From Verrucomicrobiia bacterium (GTDB taxonomy: Bacteria > Verrucomicrobiota > Verrucomicrobiia > Opitutales > Opitutaceae), in NCBI GenBank assembly GCA_030424825.1, contig JAUHWE010000131.1, forward strand, positions 1 through 9,748: a stretch of DNA of 9,748 nt, in the 5' to 3' direction. The position numbers and the translations under genes were made by a program. Shown here piece after piece: positions 1 to 8,117 of this stretch. The notes under the pieces are model-generated. The model saw only the letters and a list, made by a program, of their open reading frames with translations, did not search any database and was not told the origin of the DNA. Position 1 is the stretch's first letter, and every line of letters begins with the position of its first letter.

Positions 1-909
1 GTCTTTGGGGCAAGGGATCGAATGGACGAGCGATACGACATTATCCGGATGGCTCGGGACAAGCGTTTCAAATATATTCGGAACTACGAGCCGTTAAAGA
101 CCTACTACCAATATATGAATACGCCTGAGAAAGGCAAAACGATGGCAGATTTACGGCGTCTTCACGAGGAAGGTAAACTGCCACCCGCAGCGGAGTTCTA
201 CTTCTCTCCCCGTAAGCCGGTGGAAGAACTTTACGATACCTGGGCGGATCCTCATGAGATCAACAACATTGCGGATGATCCAAAGTATGCGGCGCGTTTG
301 AAGAAACTCCGCCTGGCCCACTTGGACTGGGTGAAACGTACGCGGGACACCGGTTTGATTGCCGAGCCGATCCTCGTAGAGCGAGAAAAGGAGATCGGTC
401 ATCGCTATGGGGTACTGCGACAAATCAATGACCCCACTTTCAACAACAGACTAGCAGATATTGCGGTAAAAGCGTCTGAGGGGCCGGCGGCTTTGCCTGC
501 CTTGATGGAAAGTTTGGAAGATCCGGATGCGGCCATCCGCTATTGGGGAGCAGTCGGTGTAGGGAATATTGGCACTGCTGCCAAGGAGGCGGAAGGAGTG
601 ATACGATTGGCGTTGAGTGACGCTTCCTCGGTTGTACGGACGGCAGCCGCACGGGCTCTGTGCCGTATTGGTCTCCCAGAGGATGCTCTTCCGGTGCTGG
701 TAAAGGAATTACAGGAAGGCGAGCAGTGGGAACGATTGCATGCGGCTATCGTGCTCGATGAGATTGACGATGCTGCTCGTCCAGTGATCGCTCATATGCA
801 TGAAGCTTTGGTTCCTCGCGAAGATTTGTATGCGAAGGGAAAATACGTGGTACGCGTTATCAATCGAGCTCTGAATCAATTGGAAGGAACGCAACGTGCC
901 GTGAATTGA
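1..909 (+). CDS. Sulfatase C-terminal part with HEAT-like repeats (5' end outside window)
   Basis: The frame is open to the left edge, and its first residues (VFGARDRMDERYDIIR) are typical of the late part of an arylsulfatase-type domain, so the ATG at 22 is an internal Met rather than the start. The motif VEELYDTWADPHEINNIADD (codons at about 220-280) matches the sulfatase C-terminal subdomain, usually ELYDLxxDPxExxNLA. After about residue 150 come three HEAT-like units: ALPALMESLEDPDAAIRYWG, the VIRLALSDASSVVRTAAARA unit, and ALPVLVKELQEGEQWERLHA. The catalytic Cys/Ser-x-Pro-x-Arg motif lies outside the window, so activity cannot be judged. Such enzymes hydrolyse sulfate esters or sulfamates on glycans, usually after export, and sulfatases with trailing HEAT repeats are known from Planctomycetota and Verrucomicrobiota. 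The gene ends 54 bases before a PHP metallohydrolase on the same strand, which suggests an operon. Substrate unknown. Confidence 0.9.
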   Translation, partial: VFGARDRMDERYDIIRMARDKRFKYIRNYEPLKTYYQYMNTPEKGKTMADLRRLHEEGKLPPAAEFYFSPRKPVEELYDTWADPHEINNIADDPKYAARLKKLRLAHLDWVKRTRDTGLIAEPILVEREKEIGHRYGVLRQINDPTFNNRLADIAVKASEGPAALPALMESLEDPDAAIRYWGAVGVGNIGTAAKEAEGVIRLALSDASSVVRTAAARALCRIGLPEDALPVLVKELQEGEQWERLHAAIVLDEIDDAARPVIAHMHEALVPREDLYAKGKYVVRVINRALNQLEGTQRAVN

Positions 910-963
910 GTCGGGCTTTCTGATTACTAGCAAACACAAACTACGATGCTCCGAAGATTATAA

Positions 964-2250
964 ATGCAAAAAGCGATAGCAGTATTAAGTCTACTCCTTG
1001 GTGGATTCTCATGTAGAGGAGAGGAATCCCAGTGGTATAAAGGAAATACCCATACCCATACATTTTGGTCCGACGGGGATGACTTTCCGGAAATGGTGGC
1101 GGATTGGTATAAGAATCATGGATATGATTTTCTCGTGTTGTCGGACCACAACGTTTTATCGCAAGGGGAGAAGTGGAAAGCCCTTCGAGCGGATCAGGCG
1201 AATGTGGCGATTAAAAAAGCGGAACAGCGGTGGGGCTCCGGCCATGTCAAGACGCGGATCGTGGACGGCGCGAAGGAAGTGAAGCTGCTTCCCCTCGATC
1301 AAGTTCGCCGACTTTTGGAAGAACCGGATAAGTTTATCATGATCGAGGGGCTGGAAATGACCACTTCCCGAGGCGGGTTGGCGGTCCATTCCAATCCGAT
1401 GAATGTGAGCGAACTTCTACCGGTTGAGAGAGAAAGCGAACGTAATGTTGAGCAGGAATTGAATACGCACATGCATTTGGTGAATGAGTACTCGCAAGTT
1501 TCGGGTAAGCCGGTATTCTGGCAGGTGAACCATCCCAATTTCAGATTCTCTGTGACGGGTGAGCAACTGGCGAACGTAGATTTTCTGGAGGGGGTCGAGA
1601 TCATGAATTCGAGCTCTAACTGCTTCAATCTGGGAGACGGGACGCGCCCCTCGGTCGAGGGCATCTGGGATATAGCCAATACCATTCGGCTCAAGAGTGA
1701 AGGGCAACCGCCCATCTACGGAACGGCTACGGACGATACGCACGACTACCACTTGGAGAATCCTGCTGTGAATGGACCCGGAACGGCGTGGGTGATGGTG
1801 CGAGCCGAGTCCTTGACACCGAATGCCATTACGAGAGCGATGAAAGAGGGAGACTTCTATTCCAGCACCGGCGTCTTGTTAAAGACGATGGAATTCGATC
1901 CATCTCGAAAGACATTGACCGTGGAGGTAGACGCAGAGCCAGGAGTCCATTACAAGATTGAGTTCAAGGGTTCGCTTTCCAGCGTGTCCCTGGCGCACGA
2001 GCCTGTCGCGGCTATCGTCGACGAGAAGGGAGTAGCGCATCCCGTAACGGCCAATTATCTGGATGAAAGCATCGGTAAGACCTTCAAGTCGAAAAAGGGA
2101 ACGCGAGCGACCTACCGAATGAAGGGTGATGAACTATTCGTTCGAGCAGTGGTACATTGCGATGGGCCTCCATATTTTAAATACGACGATTATAGCGATT
2201 TCGAAAAGAAGGCTTGGACTCAACCGGTAGGTTGGAAAATTGACAGATGA
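964..2250 (+). CDS. Secreted PHP-domain metallohydrolase, CehA/McbA-like
   Basis: This 428-residue protein begins with a hydrophobic signal sequence ([17 protein letters not shown]). Cys17 follows G-F-S, a poor lipobox, so lipoprotein status is uncertain. PHP motifs are clear: [12 protein letters not shown] (His30, His32, Asp37), VLSDHN (Asp61, His62), IEGLEMT (Glu128, Glu131), VHSNP (His142), QVNHPNF (His190) and the closing [11 protein letters not shown] (Asp258, His260, His263). These are the usual di- or tri-metal ligands of the PHP/amidohydrolase-like fold, so the active site looks intact. Known CehA/McbA members hydrolyse carbamate or phosphodiester-type bonds; the substrate here cannot be read from sequence. 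Residues from about 310 onward form a separate, probably beta-rich C-terminal part. The start is the first in-frame ATG that gives a signal peptide; no strong Shine-Dalgarno is visible. Its stop overlaps the DUF1080 start (ATGA), and a sulfatase lies just upstream, which points to exported carbohydrate catabolism. Confidence 0.88.
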   Translation: MQKAIAVLSLLLGGFSCRGEESQWYKGNTHTHTFWSDGDDFPEMVADWYKNHGYDFLVLSDHNVLSQGEKWKALRADQANVAIKKAEQRWGSGHVKTRIVDGAKEVKLLPLDQVRRLLEEPDKFIMIEGLEMTTSRGGLAVHSNPMNVSELLPVERESERNVEQELNTHMHLVNEYSQVSGKPVFWQVNHPNFRFSVTGEQLANVDFLEGVEIMNSSSNCFNLGDGTRPSVEGIWDIANTIRLKSEGQPPIYGTATDDTHDYHLENPAVNGPGTAWVMVRAESLTPNAITRAMKEGDFYSSTGVLLKTMEFDPSRKTLTVEVDAEPGVHYKIEFKGSLSSVSLAHEPVAAIVDEKGVAHPVTANYLDESIGKTFKSKKGTRATYRMKGDELFVRAVVHCDGPPYFKYDDYSDFEKKAWTQPVGWKIDR

Positions 2251-2960
2251 AAGGGTATATTGTGAAGAATCTATTGTTAAGTTACGTTTTATTTTTGGCG
2301 GGAGGAATGTCGTTTGCCAATGATCCCCCGGTCTTCAAATCTCTGTTTGACGGGAAGTCGCTTAACGGATGGGTGAATGTGAATACGGGTCCTGATACCT
2401 GGACGGTTCGAGATGGGGTGCTGGTATGCAGCGGGACGCCGATTGGGGTGATGCGTTCAGAGCGGCAGTACGAGAATTTCATTCTGGAAATTGAGTGGAT
2501 GCATCTCGAGGCCGGAGGGAATTCGGGCGTTTTTGTTTGGAGCGAGGGTGAGGTTTACACAGACAATCGATTGCCAAACGGAGTTGAGGTCCAGATGCTT
2601 GAGAATGATTACCCGATCATCCACAATCGAGTTCGGGAATATGTGAGCGGAGAGCTTTTTGGGGCCGGCACGGTAACGACTGTCCCGGATCACCCGAGGG
2701 GGAAACGGAGCTCGTCGGTGGAATATCGCTGTAAAGGAAAAGGCGAGTGGAATCACTACCTTGTCGTTTGCGTAGATGGAGTCGTGAAGCTGTCGATCAA
2801 TGGCAAATTTGTGAATGGCGTCCGAGAATCTTCCGTCAAAAAAGGCTACCTCTGCCTCGAATCTGAAGGCGCTGAGATCCATTTTCGCAATATTCGCATT
2901 ATGGAGCTGCCTCCGGGTGTGATTAAAGAGTCCGAGATCGTTCCGATAGTGGGTCAGTGA
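2247..2960 (+). CDS. Secreted 3-keto-disaccharide hydrolase (DUF1080) domain protein
   Basis: A single DUF1080 beta-sandwich domain of about 190 residues follows a signal peptide ([16 protein letters not shown], cut near residue 24). Family landmarks are [13 protein letters not shown] (30-42), [11 protein letters not shown] (51-61), GGNSGVFVW (90-98), [10 protein letters not shown] (112-121) and the closing [19 protein letters not shown] (200-218). The family includes concanavalin-like enzymes that cleave 3-keto-glycosides in Bacteroidota and Verrucomicrobiota; this role is inferred from family membership. The ATG at 2247 overlaps the PHP stop codon by four bases, suggesting translational coupling. 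A GTG at 2262 is a credible alternative start: it follows GAAAGGG by about six bases and gives a tidier signal peptide ([11 protein letters not shown]). No 3-keto-forming oxidoreductase is visible in the window, so the upstream step would have to be encoded elsewhere. Confidence 0.88.
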   Translation: MKGYIVKNLLLSYVLFLAGGMSFANDPPVFKSLFDGKSLNGWVNVNTGPDTWTVRDGVLVCSGTPIGVMRSERQYENFILEIEWMHLEAGGNSGVFVWSEGEVYTDNRLPNGVEVQMLENDYPIIHNRVREYVSGELFGAGTVTTVPDHPRGKRSSSVEYRCKGKGEWNHYLVVCVDGVVKLSINGKFVNGVRESSVKKGYLCLESEGAEIHFRNIRIMELPPGVIKESEIVPIVGQ

Positions 2961-3115
2961 GTCGGAAACGCCGATCGAGATTGGAATACCACGGACTCAA
3001 TCTTTTTCGAAGGCGGAATCGTGCCGGATCATCGCGTAACGCTCCCATAATAGATCTTTTCTTGGCACCGAATGGGTTTCGCGCTGGTCTGGTAGCTGTG
3101 GGTCACCTTCTCAAA

Positions 3116-5899
3116 ATGCGCTTTGAATTCGATGCTCTATCACTCACTTCCCGAGGCCTTTTGGCTGGGCTGTGGATTGCGATCGGATCATTCTGGCTTC
3201 ATGGGGCTCCTGAGGAGGCGTTAACCGATATCGAGTCCGAGCTGGAGGAGCGTTACTTGGAGGCGCTGAGTTTCTTGAACACGCAGGATGAAGAGACCTT
3301 GAAAAGGGCGCCCAAGCTTTTGAAGAAACTCGCCGTTATGGGACACGCCCGGTCCCAGCACACATTGGGAACGCTTTATCGCCATGGTATTGGAGTGATT
3401 GAAAGTAGCAAACAGGCGATCCGGTGGTACACGGAAGCCGCAGACCAGTCTTTCCCTGCAGCGATGCTAAGTCTGGCGGAATCGTACATCGAGGGCCTGG
3501 GAGTCGAGAAAGATTACAAGAAAGCCCGTGATTTGCTTGAAGCCTTGCTTGATCCAGATGCGACCTACGAAGTGCGAGTGGAGGAATTTGGCATCTTGAG
3601 AAAAACGAAATCAAGAGCTAGCTATCTATTGGGGGTGATTTATTCCAGCGGAATAGAAGTCGAGATCGATATGCCCAAGGCGATCGAGCTTTTCGAGAAA
3701 GCGGCACACACAGGAGATCAAGATGCCACGATGTACTTAGCTATCACCTACGCTGAGGGGAAGGCGGTGGACAAAAGTATCGAAAAGGCAAAGGAGTACT
3801 TTGAGTTACTGGATCTTCAGTCATCAGATGCGTTGAGACGAACATTGGATTCAGCTACGTTGCCGGGGACGGATATCACGGAAGTGGAGAACCTGAAGGA
3901 ATACGGTGAAGAAATGAGGGCGGTAATCTCTCAAACTATAGTGGGAATGCAGACCGAATTCGCGAAGCAGATACTGTATTCAGAAGGTGAAGATTTCGAC
4001 GCGGAGTTTGCTGCCGGGTTGTTGGAGCTTGCGGCGAATGGAGGATATGCAGAGGCGCAGTCCGAATTGGGAGTCCTCTATTACCGAGGTCAGGGTGTGA
4101 ATGAGGACCGGGGAAAGGCTGCCTCTCTCATCGCTAATGCGGCAGAGCAGGGGTGGGTGATGGCCCAGTACAACTTGGCGGTGATGATCAAGGACGGTCA
4201 AGCAGATGAGGATGATCGGTTTCAGGCTGACAAGATGCTGGAATTTGCGGCAAACGAAGGTCTCTTGGCGGCCGAGTTGTTTCTGGATGGCTCAACGCGA
4301 AAAGGCATTTTGAATTCGAATGAAGCCAAAGAGCTCTGTCTGGAGCTAGCCGAGCAGAACGACGCCAGGGCTTTGTACAGTCTGGCTCGAAGGAAAATGA
4401 TGGGCTGGATGGTCGAGAGAGAGACGAATCGCGAAAAGCTGGTCGAATTGTTTAAGCAATCCGCCGATTCGGGATACTCGCGTGCCCAGTATACAATGGG
4501 AATGCTGCACATGTCAGGCGAAGTTGTGGAGCAGAATATAGAGACTGCTTACTGGTGGTTGAAGAGTGCCGCGGCCCAAGACCATCCGCTTGCCCTGCAT
4601 CACATCGGCATATGTTATGCCCAGGGAATCGTGGTAGAGGCGAACCTTGAGCAAGCATTCCATTATTTTTCCCGAAGTGCGGAACTGGGACTGGATGCGG
4701 CCAAGAATAGTCTGGCGGTGTTTTACAACAATGGAATCCACGTCCTTCGTAACGAGTGGAAGGCGAGCGAGCTCTATCTGGAAGCGGCCGATGAAGGGGA
4801 TCCCACGGCGGCCTTTAATATAGGTAACTGCTATTTGGAGGGTAAAGGAGTGAAGCGGGATGTGGAAAAAGGGCTCGAATGGATTGCCCGTTCTGCCGAA
4901 CAGGGAAATTTGGCGGCCTGTAGTCAAATGTCGCGTGTCTATGAGGAAGGGTTGCTGGCTGACCACGATGCCGTCGAGCTTGCTTACTGGAGAGAGAAAG
5001 CGGCTGAGTTAGGAAGCCGGTTTTCCATGAAGCAGACAGCGTTGAATTATTTCTTTGGGAAAGGAATTCCCAAAAACAGAGGAAAGGCCGCCTTTTGGAT
5101 ATCGCAGTATATTAATAGTACGGGTCCCATTGATACAAACAATCTGGTGCTGGAGGGTGAGTTCGAGAACTTTTCGGACCTGCAGAAACTGCTTCCGCAA
5201 GACTACTCGGCGTTGATTGTATACGCCGACCTTATGGCGGATGCGGAGTGGTCTGGGTACGATCCGGAGGAGTCCTATCGAATCTTATCGGACCTTGCTT
5301 CCAAGGGGCTTTTTGGGGCCCGATTCCGATTGGCTAAATTGCATGTAAACGGCGGCTTTTCGAAAGCTAACCCTAAAAAAGCGTATTCGCTTTATAAATC
5401 GCTTTTCGATCAGAACAGAAATTCTGATTTAGAGGTTCAAAGGGCGCTTGCCGGAAAGGCGGCCTATCAACTCAGTATCTGCCTAGCCGATGGGATTGGT
5501 GTTCGGGCAAGTGAAGCTAAGGCGATCAGGTGGCTTGAAGATTCTGCTAGCATTGGGTATGCGCAGGCTCAATACGAACTTGGCAAGAGGATTGTTTCGG
5601 GAAACGGAAGCAGCAATATAGAAGAAGGTGTCAAGTGGCTTATGGCAGCTGCAAATCAAGGGCATCATGACTCGCATGTTGCCCTTGCCCGGTTGAATCT
5701 TGAGAATCCGATTTCGTCGTTAGATCAGGAAACGATCATCGCGTGGCTTAAGAATCTTGTTGATTCCGGATCGGGAGAAGCGCGAACCCTTCTCAAGCGT
5801 TACGGAGTTGAATACAAGATGCCGATTCGAAAGCCTCGCGCCCCCAGTGACGAGGAGAAAAGGGAGGTTAACCCCTATGCTCCGATTGAGGCCGCTTAG
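3116..5899 (+). CDS. Large exported Sel1-repeat (TPR-like) protein
   Basis: The product of about 927 residues consists almost entirely of Sel1-type helical repeats of about 36 residues. Roughly 18-19 copies can be counted, many ending in GxGV..D..KA..W...AAEQG; clear copies include LGTLYRHGIGV, LGVLYYRGQGVNEDRGKA and IGNCYLEGKGVKRDVEKGLE. Sel1 arrays are protein-protein interaction scaffolds with no catalytic role of their own. The chosen ATG is followed by a signal peptide (LLAGLWIAIGSFWLHGA, cleavage near PEE), so export to the periplasm or beyond is likely. The same frame stays open upstream to a GTG at 2957 that overlaps the DUF1080 stop (GTGA). That longer form adds 53 Arg-rich residues before the signal sequence, which looks less natural, and neither start has a strong ribosome-binding site. 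The C-terminus is a short charged, proline-bearing tail. The stop overlaps the convergent kinase-like gene by four bases. Binding partner unknown. Confidence 0.88.
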   Translation: MRFEFDALSLTSRGLLAGLWIAIGSFWLHGAPEEALTDIESELEERYLEALSFLNTQDEETLKRAPKLLKKLAVMGHARSQHTLGTLYRHGIGVIESSKQAIRWYTEAADQSFPAAMLSLAESYIEGLGVEKDYKKARDLLEALLDPDATYEVRVEEFGILRKTKSRASYLLGVIYSSGIEVEIDMPKAIELFEKAAHTGDQDATMYLAITYAEGKAVDKSIEKAKEYFELLDLQSSDALRRTLDSATLPGTDITEVENLKEYGEEMRAVISQTIVGMQTEFAKQILYSEGEDFDAEFAAGLLELAANGGYAEAQSELGVLYYRGQGVNEDRGKAASLIANAAEQGWVMAQYNLAVMIKDGQADEDDRFQADKMLEFAANEGLLAAELFLDGSTRKGILNSNEAKELCLELAEQNDARALYSLARRKMMGWMVERETNREKLVELFKQSADSGYSRAQYTMGMLHMSGEVVEQNIETAYWWLKSAAAQDHPLALHHIGICYAQGIVVEANLEQAFHYFSRSAELGLDAAKNSLAVFYNNGIHVLRNEWKASELYLEAADEGDPTAAFNIGNCYLEGKGVKRDVEKGLEWIARSAEQGNLAACSQMSRVYEEGLLADHDAVELAYWREKAAELGSRFSMKQTALNYFFGKGIPKNRGKAAFWISQYINSTGPIDTNNLVLEGEFENFSDLQKLLPQDYSALIVYADLMADAEWSGYDPEESYRILSDLASKGLFGARFRLAKLHVNGGFSKANPKKAYSLYKSLFDQNRNSDLEVQRALAGKAAYQLSICLADGIGVRASEAKAIRWLEDSASIGYAQAQYELGKRIVSGNGSSNIEEGVKWLMAAANQGHHDSHVALARLNLENPISSLDQETIIAWLKNLVDSGSGEARTLLKRYGVEYKMPIRKPRAPSDEEKREVNPYAPIEAA

Positions 5900-7500
5900 G
5901 TTTCTTCGGTAACGTACCGGTAGCGCATTCGCAGCTCTCCTTCGGATGGCATGTCTACATCGATTTTTCGGTCGAGAGCAGAAGCGATTCGATTGGTTTG
6001 GCTGTCATCCATTTCTCCGTAGGAGAGGGGCTTGCCTTTCGAATCGACCGCGAATGTAATTTGATTGTCTTTACGTGAAACACGTAGTTTCACACTGCCT
6101 TCTTTCCATTGGTAGATCGCAATTTCGAGAAGATTGCTCAATACGCTTTCCAATAGCTCTTCATCGACTTCAACATCCAGATCGTCGCAGAAATCTGCTT
6201 CGACACTGATTTTCTCGACCTCTTGAGAGTAGTCGTTGACGAGCTCGAAGACGAGGGCTTGGAGTGCGGATAAAGTTGCCGGATCTGGATGTTCTTCAGA
6301 AACGATTTCTACGGGCTCCTCCCTGCTGGAACCGTCATCCAGTGCAAGTTCTACGGTTTTCTCGTTGTCAACCTCGCTAGAAAGAACTTCGACTTTTTCG
6401 GTGTCCTTGTCGGACTTGGTTTCAAGGGCTTCCTCGGGAGAAACGGGCTCCAGCTTGAAAGAGGGTTTCTGTTCGACCCCCTGCTTTTCAACTTCAGCGA
6501 TCGACTCGATGAACTCTACGATTTCCTTGGAATGTACGTCATCCTCCTGGTCGTTTGAGCCTTGGTTGCTACTGAAGGGGATATCGTCTCCGATGAGCAT
6601 CTCGCCCGGTTGCGAAGCAGCAGGTTCTTCTTTCGGGGTCTCGACGGGACTTCTCCGTTCGATTTCAACCGGTAGGAGACCCTCTGGGTCAACCGTTTTG
6701 AGAAGGGAGCACTGGAGGTCACTTTGTTCGCGAATCTTTGATATTTCCTCACTCAGTCGGGAAAGTGAGAGTTCGTTCCAATTTGTTTCCAGTCGTTTTG
6801 AAAGATTGTTGATTAGAGTCGTAGGCGTTTCGATCTGATTTAGGAGATTCGGTATCCAGATCGCTCGTGCGGATGCTTCAGATACGGCTTTCTCAACTTG
6901 GGAATAGATTTCTTCGGCACGCATCTTGACCTCGCGTCCCACCTTGGTCTTCCGTTCGGTTTCGAGAGTAGACTCAAGAACTTCCTTAGCGGCTGCGAGG
7001 GTTTGCGATTCGACACGCAGCTTTTTCTGGATGCGATCCAGCTCCGCGATTTCAGTTGTTTGCCGGTTGTTTATTGATAGGGCAATGTCCCTTTCGTCCC
7101 GAGCGATTTTCAGTTCTTTCTCAAGTTCGTCTCGCTGTTCCCTGACCTCGGAAATCTTTTGATCGTGGGATTCGATGTAGCCTTTTAAGGATATCTCCTC
7201 CTGGTTTCTTGCTCTGCGGGTAAACTTGTAGTTGCTCGATTCCCCTTCGCGAACGTGGCGGGCAAGATCGCCGAGGGGTTTGCCGACCGAAGTGGAAAGG
7301 TATTTCTGGGTACCGAACATCGCTAATACAATTAGAGCGATGACCGGGATCCATAGCGTTCCTGCGGAAAGCCCGATCGTGGCGGCGATGGTCTCGCGGG
7401 CAGATCCTAAGGCCGGTATCGCCATGAACGCGATTACAGCGAGAACCAGGGTTCCACAGGTGATTAAGGATGATTTGATTTGGGATTGGATATCTTTCAC
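5896..7500 (-). CDS. Membrane-bound, kinase-like sensor protein with degenerate histidine kinase motifs
   Basis: The predicted 534-residue protein starts at a GTG (7500) preceded by TAGAGG eight bases upstream. A TTG at 7545 would add 15 residues and lacks that support. Two TM segments (about 9-31 and 48-66) flank a short loop, followed by a HAMP-like stretch (SVGKPLGDLARHVREGE, later EEISL), a long coiled coil (about 108-210), a DHp-like helical pair (about 195-270), an acidic low-complexity linker (about 283-405) and an ATPase-like C-terminus (about 408-530). Where kinases carry SHEIRTP, this protein has LNQIETP, with Asn221 in place of the phospho-accepting His. The N-box analogue VLSNLLEIAIYQWKEG has Ile460 where Asn normally binds Mg-ATP. 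The G1 analogue FAVDSKGKPL keeps Asp486 but not DxGxG spacing, and no GLGL box follows. It is therefore probably a non-catalytic regulator or scaffold. No response regulator is adjacent. An alternative reading is a coiled-coil protein with only chance likeness to kinases. Confidence 0.82.
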   Translation of the reverse strand: MKDIQSQIKSSLITCGTLVLAVIAFMAIPALGSARETIAATIGLSAGTLWIPVIALIVLAMFGTQKYLSTSVGKPLGDLARHVREGESSNYKFTRRARNQEEISLKGYIESHDQKISEVREQRDELEKELKIARDERDIALSINNRQTTEIAELDRIQKKLRVESQTLAAAKEVLESTLETERKTKVGREVKMRAEEIYSQVEKAVSEASARAIWIPNLLNQIETPTTLINNLSKRLETNWNELSLSRLSEEISKIREQSDLQCSLLKTVDPEGLLPVEIERRSPVETPKEEPAASQPGEMLIGDDIPFSSNQGSNDQEDDVHSKEIVEFIESIAEVEKQGVEQKPSFKLEPVSPEEALETKSDKDTEKVEVLSSEVDNEKTVELALDDGSSREEPVEIVSEEHPDPATLSALQALVFELVNDYSQEVEKISVEADFCDDLDVEVDEELLESVLSNLLEIAIYQWKEGSVKLRVSRKDNQITFAVDSKGKPLSYGEMDDSQTNRIASALDRKIDVDMPSEGELRMRYRYVTEET

Positions 7501-7508
7501 GTCGAATA

Positions 7509-7514
7509 CCTCTA
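7509..7514 (-). promoter_or_regulatory. Ribosome-binding site of the kinase-like gene
   Basis: Read on the minus strand this is TAGAGG, eight bases before the GTG at 7500-7498. It is the main reason for preferring that GTG over the TTG at 7545, which has no comparable site. Confidence 0.5.
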
Positions 7515-7637
7515 GTTTAAGGGTGCTTCTTATTTCTCCAATCAATCGTCAGGATGCGGTCGAACTGTATCCTATGTTGGGGCCGTTTATCTTCAGACGG
7601 GCATTTGGTTCGCCGATAGAGAGAAATATCCATGAAC

Positions 7638-7650
7638 CCTGCGGTGCAGG
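7638..7650. repeat. Short perfect hairpin in the gtrA-kinase gap
   Basis: CCTGC-GGT-GCAGG forms a five-pair GC-rich stem with a three-base loop. It sits downstream of the minus-strand gtrA-like gene, where a terminator could be expected, but no T-run follows on the minus strand, so a rho-independent terminator is not supported. Confidence 0.3.
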
Positions 7651-7675
7651 CGCTCAGCTGAAAGGGCGAAAACTG

Positions 7676-7710
7676 TACGTAATCCCCTAGTGTTAGGTAA
7701 TCTACGCTAG
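7676..7710. repeat. Imperfect direct repeat between gtrA-like and kinase-like genes
   Basis: Two copies of TA(C/G)GTAATC followed two or four bases later by CTAG lie 18 bases apart: TACGTAATCCCCTAG at 7676-7690 and TAGGTAATCTACGCTAG at 7694-7710. The array begins 8 bases past the gtrA-like stop and about 180 bases ahead of the kinase-like start. An operator for a dimeric or tandem-binding regulator is possible, but this is inferred from pattern alone and could be chance. Confidence 0.3.
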
Positions 7711-7718
7711 ACGAAGTC

Positions 7719-8117
7719 TTATTCTGGATCTGTCTCGGCGAAAACGAACCACTTTTGCCCAATAAAATTCCAGCAGGCCCAGGCGAAGGTCGCCGCTAGG
7801 AATGCGGGTTTCGATGTGTGGTCCAAATGAATCGTAGCGTCGTAGATGACGCTATTTAATATCCAGCCCGTTAGGTACACGATAGCGAAGCGGACGGGTT
7901 CGCTCGCTCGAAAGACTCGATGGCGAAAGGTGAAGTGTTTGTGGGCGAAGAATCCCCAAACAGAGACGCAGGCGAAGCTGATTCGCTTGGCCCACGAACC
8001 CTCGACCTCAAACTGAATCGTCAGGAGCAGATAGACACCCGCATCAATCGCGAATGAAATGCCACTGACCAAGACAAATCTAAGGATCTGGGAGACAATG
8101 TGGCGGCTTTCGAGCAT
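7719..8117 (-). CDS. GtrA-family four-TM membrane protein
   Basis: This 132-residue protein has four hydrophobic segments (about 11-32, 42-58, 75-92 and 105-120). It carries the two landmarks of the GtrA/DPMS family: an aromatic-basic motif after TM2 (FAHKHFTFRHRVF, near 57-69) and the closing WNFIGQKWFVF (116-126), comparable with the family's usual NFxxxRxWVF. Members of the family are thought to move or flip polyprenyl-linked sugars across the inner membrane for surface glycan modification. No glycosyltransferase partner lies next to it here, so the specific role is unknown. The ATG start places the usual LRFVLVSG opening near the N-terminus but has no visible ribosome-binding site. An in-frame TTG at 8177 has GGGGAG seven bases upstream and would add 20 residues (152 total); it is a serious alternative. 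Confidence 0.85.
   Translation of the reverse strand: MLESRHIVSQILRFVLVSGISFAIDAGVYLLLTIQFEVEGSWAKRISFACVSVWGFFAHKHFTFRHRVFRASEPVRFAIVYLTGWILNSVIYDATIHLDHTSKPAFLAATFAWACWNFIGQKWFVFAETDPE

Noticed and set aside
3046..3051. CATAAT as a -10 box for the Sel1 gene
   Set aside because: No acceptable -35 hexamer lies 16-18 bases upstream (GCCGGA there), so a sigma-70 promoter is not supported.
3336..5893. Sel1 repeats considered as a DNA tandem repeat
   Set aside because: Copies are diverged at nucleotide level; the periodicity is in the protein only, so no DNA repeat array is claimed.
6236..6838. Plus-strand 200-codon open frame, Ser-rich
   Set aside because: It lies antisense to the kinase-like gene; the Ser/Thr-rich composition is the mirror of the Glu/Asp-rich coding strand, and no motif is seen.
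7517..7762. Minus-strand 81-codon open frame spanning the gtrA-kinase gap
   Set aside because: It begins inside gtrA in another frame, has no signal or motif, and crosses the direct repeat; treated as chance.
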